From the NCBI RefSeq assembly GCF_965219885.1, contig NZ_CBDCOT010000009.1:1984001-2048000 (forward strand): DNA of 64,000 bases, in the 5' to 3' direction. Numbering within the stretch: position 1 is the first letter of the stretch; each line of letters starts with the position of its first letter. The translations under genes and the position numbers were made by a program. Source of the stretch: Curvivirga sp965219885. GTDB lineage: Bacteria > Pseudomonadota > Alphaproteobacteria > UBA8366 > Aestuariispiraceae. The notes beneath the pieces are model-generated. The model had not been told where the DNA came from, ran no database searches, and saw nothing but the letters and a program-made list of their open reading frames with translations. Below, in pieces: positions 8,986-15,892 of this stretch.

Positions 8986-11030
8986 TAACGAACCGCTTGT
9001 TCAAGGGATTGGAACATCTCATTTACGGTGGAAATTACACGTGCGGATGCTGCATAGCTATTTTGTAAGACAGTCAGTAATGCCATTTCTTCATCGATAT
9101 CAACCCCAACTTCATTTCGCAATTTTGTATTGAGATTATTCATTACAGATTGATCTTGTTTAAATAGACCGTCATAGCGTTGAGAGCGGGTGGTAATATC
9201 ACTGATTAAACCGCTTACAAGCCCTGTATAGGACTCATCCGTCAGAGTTAAACCTGAACCAGAGGCATCACGGTTGGAAGATGATAGAGATTCTACCATC
9301 ACCGAACCAGACCCATCTTTAAGAGAAGAGCTGCCATCAGACAAAACATCATTTACGCGAATATTAATGCGGCTAGCATTTTCATTTGGAGTCCCGGAAA
9401 CAACTTCGAAAAAGCCCGTTTTTAGTTCTCCGGTGTTAGCTGCGCCTGTTACAGCGGCATTACTACCGTTGAAAGATAGGCCAAGGCTGTTGGCACCCGA
9501 AAGAGGGGTACCGGCTGTTTCTTGAATGACCAAATCGCCTTCAACAGTGGAAATGTTTAAGAAACCATCATCTGTAGTATAGGCTCTTACACCTTCAATC
9601 GCGTTTAAATCTGCTAATAAATCAGATGTACTATATGGGGATGCACCAATCGTAATTGTTGTCGGAGCAGCACCTCCGACAGAAACGGTGAAGGTGTTAC
9701 CGGCAGTTACGCCAGCAAGCGTGGTCAAATCTGCGTTGCCACCAATATTTGCTGTGCCTTGAGAATATTCTTCTGCATATGCGTAGTTTAAAGATGGCGG
9801 TTCATCCGGATTGTAGGTACCAGCTGTTAAACCCAAACCAGTCAAAGCTGTGCCGCCTAAAACGAAACCTTCTGTAGATGTAAGGATCTGTAAATGTCCG
9901 TGTGCATCAACGCGCGCTTCTACGTTGGCAACGGCGTTTATGGCTGTAACAAGAGCTGATGTGGACATACCAGCGGTGATTGTAATTGTTGACGCGGCAG
10001 CTTGGCCACCAGCATTAATCGTTATGGTTTGACCTGCAGTAATGCCAGTCAAACTTGTCAGATCGGATTGGTTTTCAACAAATACGTTACCCTTTGTTCG
10101 TGCCGCAGAATCATCTACGAGCGCAAAAGCAAATTCATCCAGTTGATTGCGTAATTTTTCAACTGGGTTGAAGATGCCATCGGCATTGTTCACGGCGGCA
10201 TCATCTGTACGTCCCATTTCAATCAAGGCACGCAATTTACCATCGGATAAACGACCATCGACCACCAGGTCGGTGCTAGTACTACCGGATTTAGTAAGGG
10301 AGTGGGTATCTTCATCCCATGTGAAGGTAGAAGCGTTAGCAACTGTAAGAGCCATACCGGAGGTTGCAAATACAGACATAGAACCATCTTCATTACGAAT
10401 ATAGTCAATAGTCATGATCTCGGATAGGTCCAAGAGTTGCTCATCTCGTAAGTTTTCTAAATGTGAAACAGGAAGGCCTTTTGCTTTGTCTCGAACGATT
10501 GCATCGTTCAGACGATCAATTTCTGCCAAAGTATCATTTAAGGTATCTACGGTCGCATTGATATCCGCTCGCAAAGACTGCTCAACAGTATCCAGAGCTG
10601 TGGAAATACGACCAATCTCACGGGTGAGGTTTTCCGCTGCGAGGATAACTTGTCTTTCCGCCGCGTCACTTTCTGGTGCTGCTTCAAACGCTTTCCATGC
10701 TGTATTCAGATTTTCTACATAGTCAATGAGAGGGGTTTCAGAACCCGTTACACCAAGGAGATCTTCAATACGTTCATAATAATTTTGTAAGACTTCGTTT
10801 TGCGCAGTGTTGGAGATGGAAGCAGAAAGGTCATCAAAAAGACCTTCATTTACCTTCCGGGTAATGTCAGAGATACGTACACCACCTGTTTGTACATTGG
10901 CAAAATTGGCCTCTCGGGCGTTGTAATCTTCGTTTTCCGCGTTTGCAACGTTGTCAGAAACAGTGGCGATTGCTGTGTTAATACTATTAACAGAACTAAC
11001 CGCGATATTTAAAGCACTTACCAATGACAT
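8985..11030 (-). CDS. flgK: Flagellar hook-associated protein 1, FlgK
   Basis: FlgK forms the first junction layer between hook and filament. The 681-residue protein has the conserved start (SALNIAVSSVNSINTAIATVSDNVANA) and the C-terminal coil EEMALLTVLQNSYAASARVISTVNEMF. It is clearly longer than the roughly 550 residues of enteric FlgK. The extra mass is a surface-type insert with two related units at residues 321-402 and 431-518, each beginning DLTxLxGxTAGxT and followed by a TITI strand. It is the last flagellar gene of the flgI-flgJ-flgN operon, and its stop codon is shared with a sugar oxidoreductase. Confidence 0.95.
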   Translation of the reverse strand: MSLVSALNIAVSSVNSINTAIATVSDNVANAENEDYNAREANFANVQTGGVRISDITRKVNEGLFDDLSASISNTAQNEVLQNYYERIEDLLGVTGSETPLIDYVENLNTAWKAFEAAPESDAAERQVILAAENLTREIGRISTALDTVEQSLRADINATVDTLNDTLAEIDRLNDAIVRDKAKGLPVSHLENLRDEQLLDLSEIMTIDYIRNEDGSMSVFATSGMALTVANASTFTWDEDTHSLTKSGSTSTDLVVDGRLSDGKLRALIEMGRTDDAAVNNADGIFNPVEKLRNQLDEFAFALVDDSAARTKGNVFVENQSDLTSLTGITAGQTITINAGGQAAASTITITAGMSTSALVTAINAVANVEARVDAHGHLQILTSTEGFVLGGTALTGLGLTAGTYNPDEPPSLNYAYAEEYSQGTANIGGNADLTTLAGVTAGNTFTVSVGGAAPTTITIGASPYSTSDLLADLNAIEGVRAYTTDDGFLNISTVEGDLVIQETAGTPLSGANSLGLSFNGSNAAVTGAANTGELKTGFFEVVSGTPNENASRINIRVNDVLSDGSSSLKDGSGSVMVESLSSSNRDASGSGLTLTDESYTGLVSGLISDITTRSQRYDGLFKQDQSVMNNLNTKLRNEVGVDIDEEMALLTVLQNSYAASARVISTVNEMFQSLEQAVR
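9477..9740 (-). repeat. FlgK insert unit 2
   Basis: Codes for residues 431-518 of FlgK, beginning GNADLTTLAGVTAGNTFTV. It is the second copy of the unit described at 9825-10070, separated from it by about 28 residues rich in Pro, Tyr and Glu. Confidence 0.65.
9825..10070 (-). repeat. FlgK insert unit 1
   Basis: Codes for residues 321-402 of FlgK, beginning QSDLTSLTGITAGQTITI. It aligns with the second unit (9477-9740) over the motif DLTxLxGxTAGxT, a Gly-rich turn, a TITI strand, an S/T-L-x-x-x-x-NAI helix and a short beta hairpin. The pattern resembles flagellin-hook-IN-type domains. Divergence between units shows an old duplication. Confidence 0.65.
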
Positions 11031-11097
11031 AACAATTCTCCCAGGTGATTACCTGCATTCTTCCCGTGCCTGCATAAGAAACAGGCGGCATAATCTT

Positions 11098-11538
11098 TTA
11101 CAGCGTTTGGTTAATTGCGATTGGGGCTGCACGGGGTGCTGCACCATTTTGCGCATAACCACCAGTCTGACCGTATCCACGAACTTGAGTGCCAGCTGCT
11201 TTACGCGCTTCATCTTTGATGCGATCTGCGATCATTTGACTAGAACGTGTCGCCAAACGTAATTTACGCTCATTCGTTAAGGCTGCATCTTGATAACGTT
11301 TACTTAATGCACGTAATTTACCCTTCATTTCTTCATTTAGGGTTTGAAAGAAATGTGGCGTAACAGCTAACTGACCCAATTCATGTTCATAATCTGCAAG
11401 CAACTCCTGCTTGCGTGTTACGATCGGTCCCAATTCTTTTGAATTTGGTTGGTCAAGTAACAAGTTCTCCTGTTCCAGAACCTCAGTCAATTCAGTTAAA
11501 AGTGTAAATAGTTGATTAGCTTTCTCATTTAAATTCAT
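11098..11538 (-). CDS. flgN: FlgN-family flagellar export chaperone
   Basis: A 146-residue helical protein with long heptad-like stretches (LFTLLTELTEVLEQENLLL, then a second coil around residues 60-105). This matches FlgN-type chaperones, which hold FlgK and FlgL before export. The C-terminal 30 residues are Gly/Gln/Ala-rich and probably disordered. It sits directly before flgK, its expected client, and its ATG overlaps the flgJ stop by 4 bp. Sequence identity in this family is low, so the call rests on size, coils and place. Confidence 0.75.
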   Translation of the reverse strand: MNLNEKANQLFTLLTELTEVLEQENLLLDQPNSKELGPIVTRKQELLADYEHELGQLAVTPHFFQTLNEEMKGKLRALSKRYQDAALTNERKLRLATRSSQMIADRIKDEARKAAGTQVRGYGQTGGYAQNGAAPRAAPIAINQTL

Positions 11539-11855
11539 GATCTTGCCTCCTGCATTTTGAGCATTTCGCGCGCGACTTCGTCCGCAATTCCGACCCCACC
11601 ATTAGAGGCCATGACTTTGCCGTATTCTTGCGCCATCATAGAGCGGAAGATTTTCTCTCCCTGACCACCGCCGAACATGCCGTCAGTAGATACACCGGAG
11701 AACATCTGTTCTACCATCTGGGTTAAGAAAACTGCTTCAAAGTCTTCTGCTGCGGCGCGGATCTGCTCGTTTGTTTTCCCCGCCGGGTTCAAATTAGGTG
11801 CTTTGCTAGATTGGCTTTGTGCAACATCGAAAGCTTGGGATACATATGAGTCCAT
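11535..11855 (-). CDS. flgJ: FlgJ-type rod-binding protein, N-terminal domain only
   Basis: About 106 residues matching the rod-binding half of FlgJ: AAEDFEAVFLTQMVEQMF and later FRSMMAQEYGKVMASNGGVGIAD. The peptidoglycan hydrolase half of enteric FlgJ is absent, as is usual in alphaproteobacteria, so a separate lytic enzyme must open the wall for the rod. Three tandem ATGs start the gene at 11861, 11858 and 11855. The GGAG ribosome site fits the second or third best; the end given here is the third. It overlaps flgN by 4 bp. Confidence 0.88.
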   Translation of the reverse strand: MDSYVSQAFDVAQSQSSKAPNLNPAGKTNEQIRAAAEDFEAVFLTQMVEQMFSGVSTDGMFGGGQGEKIFRSMMAQEYGKVMASNGGVGIADEVAREMLKMQEARS

Positions 11856-11869
11856 CATCATTCGTCTCC

Positions 11870-13096
11870 TTACATCACTTCGATATCTGCGTTCAGGGCG
11901 CCGGCAGCTTTAACTGCCTGAAGGATTGTGATCATGTCACGTGGACCTACACCCAATGAGTTTAAGCCATTTACTAAATCTTGAATGCTTACACCGGTAT
12001 TTACGACACCTAACTGGTTCTCCGCACCTTCATCTACTTCGATTTCCGTACGGGGCACTTCAACTGTTGTACCTGTATTACTGAATGGGGTTGGTTGGGA
12101 AACCTGCGCGGTTTCACTAATACGAATTGTTAGGTTGCCTTGCGCGATTGCAACTGTGTTAATGCGTACATTTTCTCCCATCACAATCACACCAGATTGT
12201 TCGTCAATGATGATTTTTGCGATTTGATCGGGTTCAACACGTAACTGTTCTATATCTGTTACTAAATCGACAAGATTATCTTGATAGATATCAGGAACAT
12301 TCACCATTACAGTGCCAGGGTCTGTTACGCGTGTTGTATCTAAGCCAATGAAGGCATTGATCGCGCGGCTGATACGGCGTGCAGTTGTGAAATCCGGATT
12401 GCGCAAACTTAAATGAAATTCAGTTAAAGAATTTAAAGCGAACGGGATTTCTTGTTCTACAATGGCGCCATTCGCAATGCGACCACTTGTTGGAACACCT
12501 TTAACAATTGTCTCTGCATCACCACCTGCTTGAAAGCCACCAATTGCTAATGTGCCTTGCGATACGGCATATACCTCACCATCAGCTGCAAGTAATGGTG
12601 TTACTAAAAGAGTACCACCTAGAAGACTGCTTGCATCGCCAAGTGCAGAAACCTGAACGTCAATACGGCTACCTTGACGGGCGAATGGTGGAAGAGTGGC
12701 TGTTACCATTACAGCGGCAACATTTGCCGTGTTCAAGCTGCCATCACGTGCATTCACACCGAGGCGCTCTAACATACCTACTAAACTTTCTTTGGTGAAA
12801 AGAGCCGAATTTAGACCATCGCCTGTACCGTTTAGACCAACTACCAAGCCATAGCCTACGAGCATGTTGTCACGAACACCTTCTACATCAACAATATCTT
12901 TGATGCGAGATTGAGCCTGGCTTTCTTTAATGAGAACACCACCAATAATGCCGAGTGCGATCACAAGAGCAAATGCGCGCAAGGCGGTGTGAAACGCATC
13001 TGCAAACATTTTCTTGTCAAATTTCTTACCTAATTCCTTCACTTTTGCGAAGTTGAATTTGGTAGCGGCAAAACTTTCCTGCGAAATATCAGTCAT
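11870..13096 (-). CDS. flgI: Flagellar P-ring protein FlgI
   Basis: FlgI builds the periplasmic ring around the rod. Family signatures are clear: SRIKDIVDVEGVRDNMLVGYGLVVGLNGTGD and the end VNTGVSIQDLVNGLNSLGVGPRDMITILQAVKAAGALNADIEVM. The export signal is unusual: a hydrophobic core at residues 38-57 is preceded by about 37 mostly charged residues. A second ATG at 13009 (residue 30) would give a normal-length signal, but the first ATG has the better ribosome site (AGAGAGA). The gene is first in the operon flgI-flgJ-flgN-flgK, behind a sigma-54 promoter at 13171-13190. Confidence 0.95.
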   Translation of the reverse strand: MTDISQESFAATKFNFAKVKELGKKFDKKMFADAFHTALRAFALVIALGIIGGVLIKESQAQSRIKDIVDVEGVRDNMLVGYGLVVGLNGTGDGLNSALFTKESLVGMLERLGVNARDGSLNTANVAAVMVTATLPPFARQGSRIDVQVSALGDASSLLGGTLLVTPLLAADGEVYAVSQGTLAIGGFQAGGDAETIVKGVPTSGRIANGAIVEQEIPFALNSLTEFHLSLRNPDFTTARRISRAINAFIGLDTTRVTDPGTVMVNVPDIYQDNLVDLVTDIEQLRVEPDQIAKIIIDEQSGVIVMGENVRINTVAIAQGNLTIRISETAQVSQPTPFSNTGTTVEVPRTEIEVDEGAENQLGVVNTGVSIQDLVNGLNSLGVGPRDMITILQAVKAAGALNADIEVM

Positions 13097-13170
13097 TCTC
13101 TCTAATCTTCCGGTAAAACGGTGGAAAACCGTTATTCATTTAACCATTAGTTCTCTTCTCGCTGTTTTCT

Positions 13171-13190
13171 ATGCGATAACCGTGCCAATT
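13171..13190 (-). promoter_or_regulatory. Sigma-54 promoter of the flgI operon
   Basis: Read on the minus strand the sequence is TTGGCACGGTTATCGCAT. The -24 GG and -12 GC are separated by exactly 10 bases, and TTGGCACG is a full match to the -24 consensus. The start of transcription should fall near 13162, giving a leader of about 65 bases before flgI. Confidence 0.8.
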
Positions 13191-13359
13191 TTTGAGGGGG
13201 TGTAAAAAAGATAGAGGGGGGAGAAAAATATGTGCAAGAAAGTGGAAGCATGTATATACTATAGGTAATAAAAGTACTTCTTTCTTGATGGGGGCTGAAT
13301 CAGCCTTATAAATATAGATAGAAGTTAACAGTTTGAAATTAGCAAAGAATTAGAAGTTT

Positions 13360-13812
13360 ATGAGTATTCGTGTTTCAGGACCTTCAGGTCCACGGGCAAC
13401 ATCTTCAACGAAGAAAACTGGTAAGACACAGTCTGCTGGTGGTGGTTTTGCTTCTGCCTTAAATGAAACCAGTGGTGCTGATGAAACAGCTTCTGCTGCT
13501 TCTGTAGATTCTGTTGCACCTGTTTCTTCACTTGATGCTTTGTTAGCGGTTCAATCTGTTGACGACGCGACTTCTGGCAAGTCACCGAAGCGTCAAGCGA
13601 TTGACTGGGCTGAGAATTTGTTGGATCAATTAGATGGTATTCGTCATGCTTTATTGATGGGGCAAGTCCCACCAGAGAAGCTGCAGCAAATTGCAAATGA
13701 TATTGCGAAGCGCAAAGAAAATACGAATGATCCACGACTCGAAAGTATTTTAGACGATGTTGAACTTCGTACTGCTGTCGAATTAGCGAAACATAATCGT
13801 GGTCGCAAGTAG
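13360..13812 (+). CDS. fliX: Class II flagellar assembly regulator FliX
   Basis: A 150-residue protein. The N-terminus (MSIRVSGPSG) and C-terminal helices (IDWAENLLDQLDGIRHALLMGQVPPEKLQQIA) match FliX, with a Ser/Ala/Asp-rich disordered middle at residues 20-75. In Caulobacter FliX links basal-body assembly to the sigma-54 activator FlbD, and it is divergent from flgI there as here. Four sigma-54 promoters in this window make that circuit plausible; flbD itself is not present. No sigma-54 site is visible in front of fliX, in line with its early class. Confidence 0.9.
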   Translation: MSIRVSGPSGPRATSSTKKTGKTQSAGGGFASALNETSGADETASAASVDSVAPVSSLDALLAVQSVDDATSGKSPKRQAIDWAENLLDQLDGIRHALLMGQVPPEKLQQIANDIAKRKENTNDPRLESILDDVELRTAVELAKHNRGRK

Positions 13813-14126
13813 AAAAACGTGATTTTTAAAGAAAATTTACAATGATTTAGCTGTTTTTATAAAAAATGGCTTGTTCTTTCCTGTCCAAGGTCCTATATAC
13901 CCCTCCAATGACGAGGGGTGTCATTGCGGTTTGAGTTTTTGTGAGAGGAGGTAAGTCTTACAAAAACAGAAAAAATTGCAAAGTTAAGGGCGGGTTACAA
14001 TCTTGGCTATTCATGCGAACGTCATTACCATTTTATTCGCCCTTAAGGATATTGATTTGGATCTTGTCCTGAATTGGCATGTGCTGATTTTAGGCGGTTC
14101 CGGGGTAGACCGTAAGGGAGAGTAAG
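13813..14126 (+). promoter_or_regulatory. dksA leader region with structured elements
   Basis: No gene is visible in this 314-bp gap. Four contiguous 7-mers at 13899-13926 (ACCCCTC, CAATGAC, GAGGGGT, GTCATTG) pair first with third and second with fourth, giving two mutually exclusive hairpins. A weaker hairpin at 13935-13967 (GTTTTTGT with ACAAAAAC) presents a perfect AGGAGG at 13946-13951 that has no start codon in range. A longer inverted pair, TTAAGGGCG at 13984 and CGCCCTTAA at 14038, follows. The dksA ribosome site is AAGGGAGAG just before its ATG. Confidence 0.4.
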
Positions 14127-14609
14127 ATGTCGCTGAACTCTGAAGCGGAAACAAAGGACCCAGAATTAAAGGGTGCAACAGCTGGTAGTGTAACCTCTAC
14201 AATACTACCGCATGATTACCGTCCTAGTGACGATGAAGAATTTATGAATCCTGTGCAACTTGAATATTTTCGCCAGAAGCTTTTAGCATGGCGAAATGAG
14301 TTGTTAACTGAATCTAGTGAAACATTGCAAAGCATGCAGCAAGAAAATCTTGCACAACCTGATTTGACTGATCGTGCCAGTATGGAAACAGATCGTTCTT
14401 TGGAATTGCGTACACGTGATCGCGAACGGAAATTGATCTCAAAGATTGATGCTGCATTAGAACGTGTCGCGGATGGATCTTATGGATATTGTGAAGATAC
14501 AGGCGAACCAATCGCATTGAAGCGTTTGGAAGCTCGTCCAATCGCAACATTAAGTCTCGAAGCGCAAGAGCGTCACGAAAAAAGTGAATTAACGCGTCGC
14601 GACGACTAA
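14127..14609 (+). CDS. dksA: RNA polymerase-binding transcription factor DksA
   Basis: A 160-residue DksA/TraR protein that modulates RNA polymerase at stringent-response promoters with ppGpp. The coiled coil spans roughly residues 45-110 and has acidic residues at its tip (LTDRASMETDRSLELRTRDRERK). The zinc-finger positions read C-T-S-A (GYCEDTGEPIALKRLEARPIATLSLEAQ), so only one of four cysteines remains; this cysteine-poor form is usual in alphaproteobacteria. An N-terminal disordered tail of about 35 residues precedes the core. A strong hairpin terminator follows. Confidence 0.92.
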   Translation: MSLNSEAETKDPELKGATAGSVTSTILPHDYRPSDDEEFMNPVQLEYFRQKLLAWRNELLTESSETLQSMQQENLAQPDLTDRASMETDRSLELRTRDRERKLISKIDAALERVADGSYGYCEDTGEPIALKRLEARPIATLSLEAQERHEKSELTRRDD

Positions 14610-14631
14610 GTTGTTTGTGAGCACAGAATTG

Positions 14632-14667
14632 AAAAGCCGCTGAGAAGTTTCAGCGGCTTTTTTATTT
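14632..14667. terminator. Rho-independent terminator after dksA, bidirectional
   Basis: A 12-bp perfect stem (AAAAGCCGCTGA with TCAGCGGCTTTT) closes a six-base loop and runs into a T tract. It ends dksA and, because the A tract precedes it, can also end the convergent DUF1330 gene. Confidence 0.9.
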
Positions 14668-14991
14668 TCTGTCTGGTTCGTTTATCGGCCTCGGTGCTAA
14701 AATTTTCCATAGGTTTGGATGGGTGAGGTTGAACAATATCAAGGCAAACGCGTTAGGTTCTGAATGCCAGAAATCTTTCAGTTGTTCTAGGGAGGGGAAT
14801 TTAATGATGGTGAGATTGGTGCTTGTGTCCCATTTACCTTCATGATGGAAGATTTCAAGCATGTGGCGGTCTGGTACAATAATTTCAGCATTATGCTTGA
14901 TTAGCAATTCATCGATGGCCCTTTGATAGGCATCAATTGATTTTGGTATCGGTGATCCCGCAACTAGATAGGCAGGTATAATATCAGGCAT
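14662..14991 (-). CDS. DUF1330-like small protein, predicted SoxR target
   Basis: A 109-residue protein with the dimeric alpha-beta barrel pattern of DUF1330: AYQRAIDELLIKHNAEIIVP, then a G-containing hinge and IIKFPSLEQLKDFWHSEPNA. The family has no established reaction; relatives include small monooxygenase-like folds. What stands out is its promoter, a SoxR-type element at 15057-15087 aimed at this gene, which suggests induction by redox-cycling compounds. It lies convergent to dksA across a shared terminator. Confidence 0.75.
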   Translation of the reverse strand: MPDIIPAYLVAGSPIPKSIDAYQRAIDELLIKHNAEIIVPDRHMLEIFHHEGKWDTSTNLTIIKFPSLEQLKDFWHSEPNAFALILFNLTHPNLWKILAPRPINEPDRK

Positions 14992-15056
14992 TATGTTTCT
15001 CTTTTAATATCGTAAGTCGGTGCAGGATCTTTTTGACTTTGTTGAAAACTGATGCG

Positions 15057-15087
15057 ACGCTAAAACCTCAACCTTACTTGAGGTCAA
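15057..15087 (-). promoter_or_regulatory. SoxR-type promoter and operator, driving the DUF1330 gene
   Basis: The plus strand at 15066-15083 reads CCTCAACCTTACTTGAGG, an 18-bp near-perfect match to the SoxR box. On the minus strand a -35 TTGACC (15082-15087) and a -10 TAGCGT (15057-15062) are separated by 19 bases that hold the operator. This over-long spacer is the hallmark of MerR/SoxR-activated promoters such as E. coli soxS. In the plus direction the corresponding hexamers are poor, so the target is the DUF1330 gene, not soxR. Confidence 0.82.
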
Positions 15088-15095
15088 GAGTGAAA

Positions 15096-15542
15096 ATGAG
15101 GAAAATTATTGAATTTTCGGTCGGGGAAGTTTCCCGGCGTGCCGGTGTTCCAATTTCTACGATTCATTTTTATGAAGAGAAGGGACTTATTAAATCACTT
15201 CGTACTAAAGCAAACCATCGGCGTTATACGTCAGATGTTTTGAGGAAGCTATCCATTATTAAGGTCGCTCAGAAAACAGGGATTCCTTTAAAGGAAATCA
15301 AGGAAGCTTTGAATTCGGTCCCTGATGGTGAGAAGGTGAATAAACGTCATTGGCAACGATTATCCAAGAACTGGCAGGCGGATTTGGACGCAAGGATTGA
15401 CCAATTAATCAATTTACGAAATCTACTATAAGGGTGCATTGGATGCGGATGCTTGTCCCTAACAGATTGTTGGATGTTGAATCCAGATGACAAGCTTGGT
15501 CGTGATGGGCCTGGGCCGAGATTATTGGAATTGGAAGAGTAG
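15096..15542 (+). pseudogene. soxR: soxR, redox-sensing MerR-family activator, interrupted by an in-frame TAA
   Basis: The first 111 codons are clear SoxR: MerR helix-turn-helix (FSVGEVSRRAGVPISTIHFYEEKGL), RRY wing, and dimer helix to DARIDQLINLRNLL. A TAA at 15429-15431 then stops translation. The same frame continues for 36 codons with the SoxR iron-sulfur motif C-x2-C-x-C-x5-C (codons at 15435, 15444, 15450, 15468) and the normal tail PGPRLLELEE, ending at TAG 15540-15542. That end abuts the sodX stop. Only one codon is wrong; a single G-to-T change from GAA would explain it. It may be a nonsense mutation, a read error or readthrough. I start it at ATG 15096, just past the operator; an upstream ATG at 15033 would run through the operator. 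Confidence 0.85.
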
Positions 15543-15869
15543 CTATTTCAGTTTTGAAATTTTGGATTCGTGTATACGAAAGAAAAGCTTTCCTTTAATA
15601 TCTTTAGGTGAAAGTAAACCAAGATCAATACTAGGGGCAGATAAAGGCCCGTCACCCATTATATTAAAATCACCATTTGGTTGCTTTTTGGTCAGACGCT
15701 TGACCATTGCGTTTTCATCTCTTCGTTTGAAGAAAACAATATCGCCTTCTTTTAGTTTTGCATGAAGGCGCGAAGGAAAAACGGCGACACGCATAATCGC
15801 ATAATCGCCGTTTTCTAAACTGGGCGACATACTGTGACCATTGATCTTAAGTAGTCGCCAACCGAACAT
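15543..15869 (-). CDS. sodX: Nickel-type superoxide dismutase maturation protease SodX
   Basis: A 108-residue S24/S26-type serine protease. The catalytic serine is S13 in INGHSMSPSLENGDY and the likely general-base lysine is K57 in AMVKRL; GDIVFF and MGDGP follow the signal-peptidase layout. There is no membrane anchor, as expected for the NiSOD maturation protease, which removes the propeptide of SodN in the cytoplasm. It follows sodN by 23 bp in the same direction, which fixes the assignment. It ends one base from the full-length soxR end on the other strand. Confidence 0.88.
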   Translation of the reverse strand: MFGWRLLKINGHSMSPSLENGDYAIMRVAVFPSRLHAKLKEGDIVFFKRRDENAMVKRLTKKQPNGDFNIMGDGPLSAPSIDLGLLSPKDIKGKLFFRIHESKISKLK

Positions 15870-15892
15870 GTTTGTTCAACCAGTATTCAAAA

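Noticed and set aside
11055..11070. Sigma-54-like GG...GC pair in the flgN-flgK gap, minus strand
   Set aside because: The spacing between GG and GC is 12 bases, not 10, so it is unlikely to be a working promoter.
14500..14590. Loss of zinc-finger cysteines in DksA as a sign of gene decay
   Set aside because: Cysteine-poor DksA is usual in alphaproteobacteria and the rest of the protein is intact.
15487..15765. Open reading frame across the soxR-sodX junction
   Set aside because: It is a shadow in another frame of the soxR tail and the sodX complement, with no recognisable protein features.
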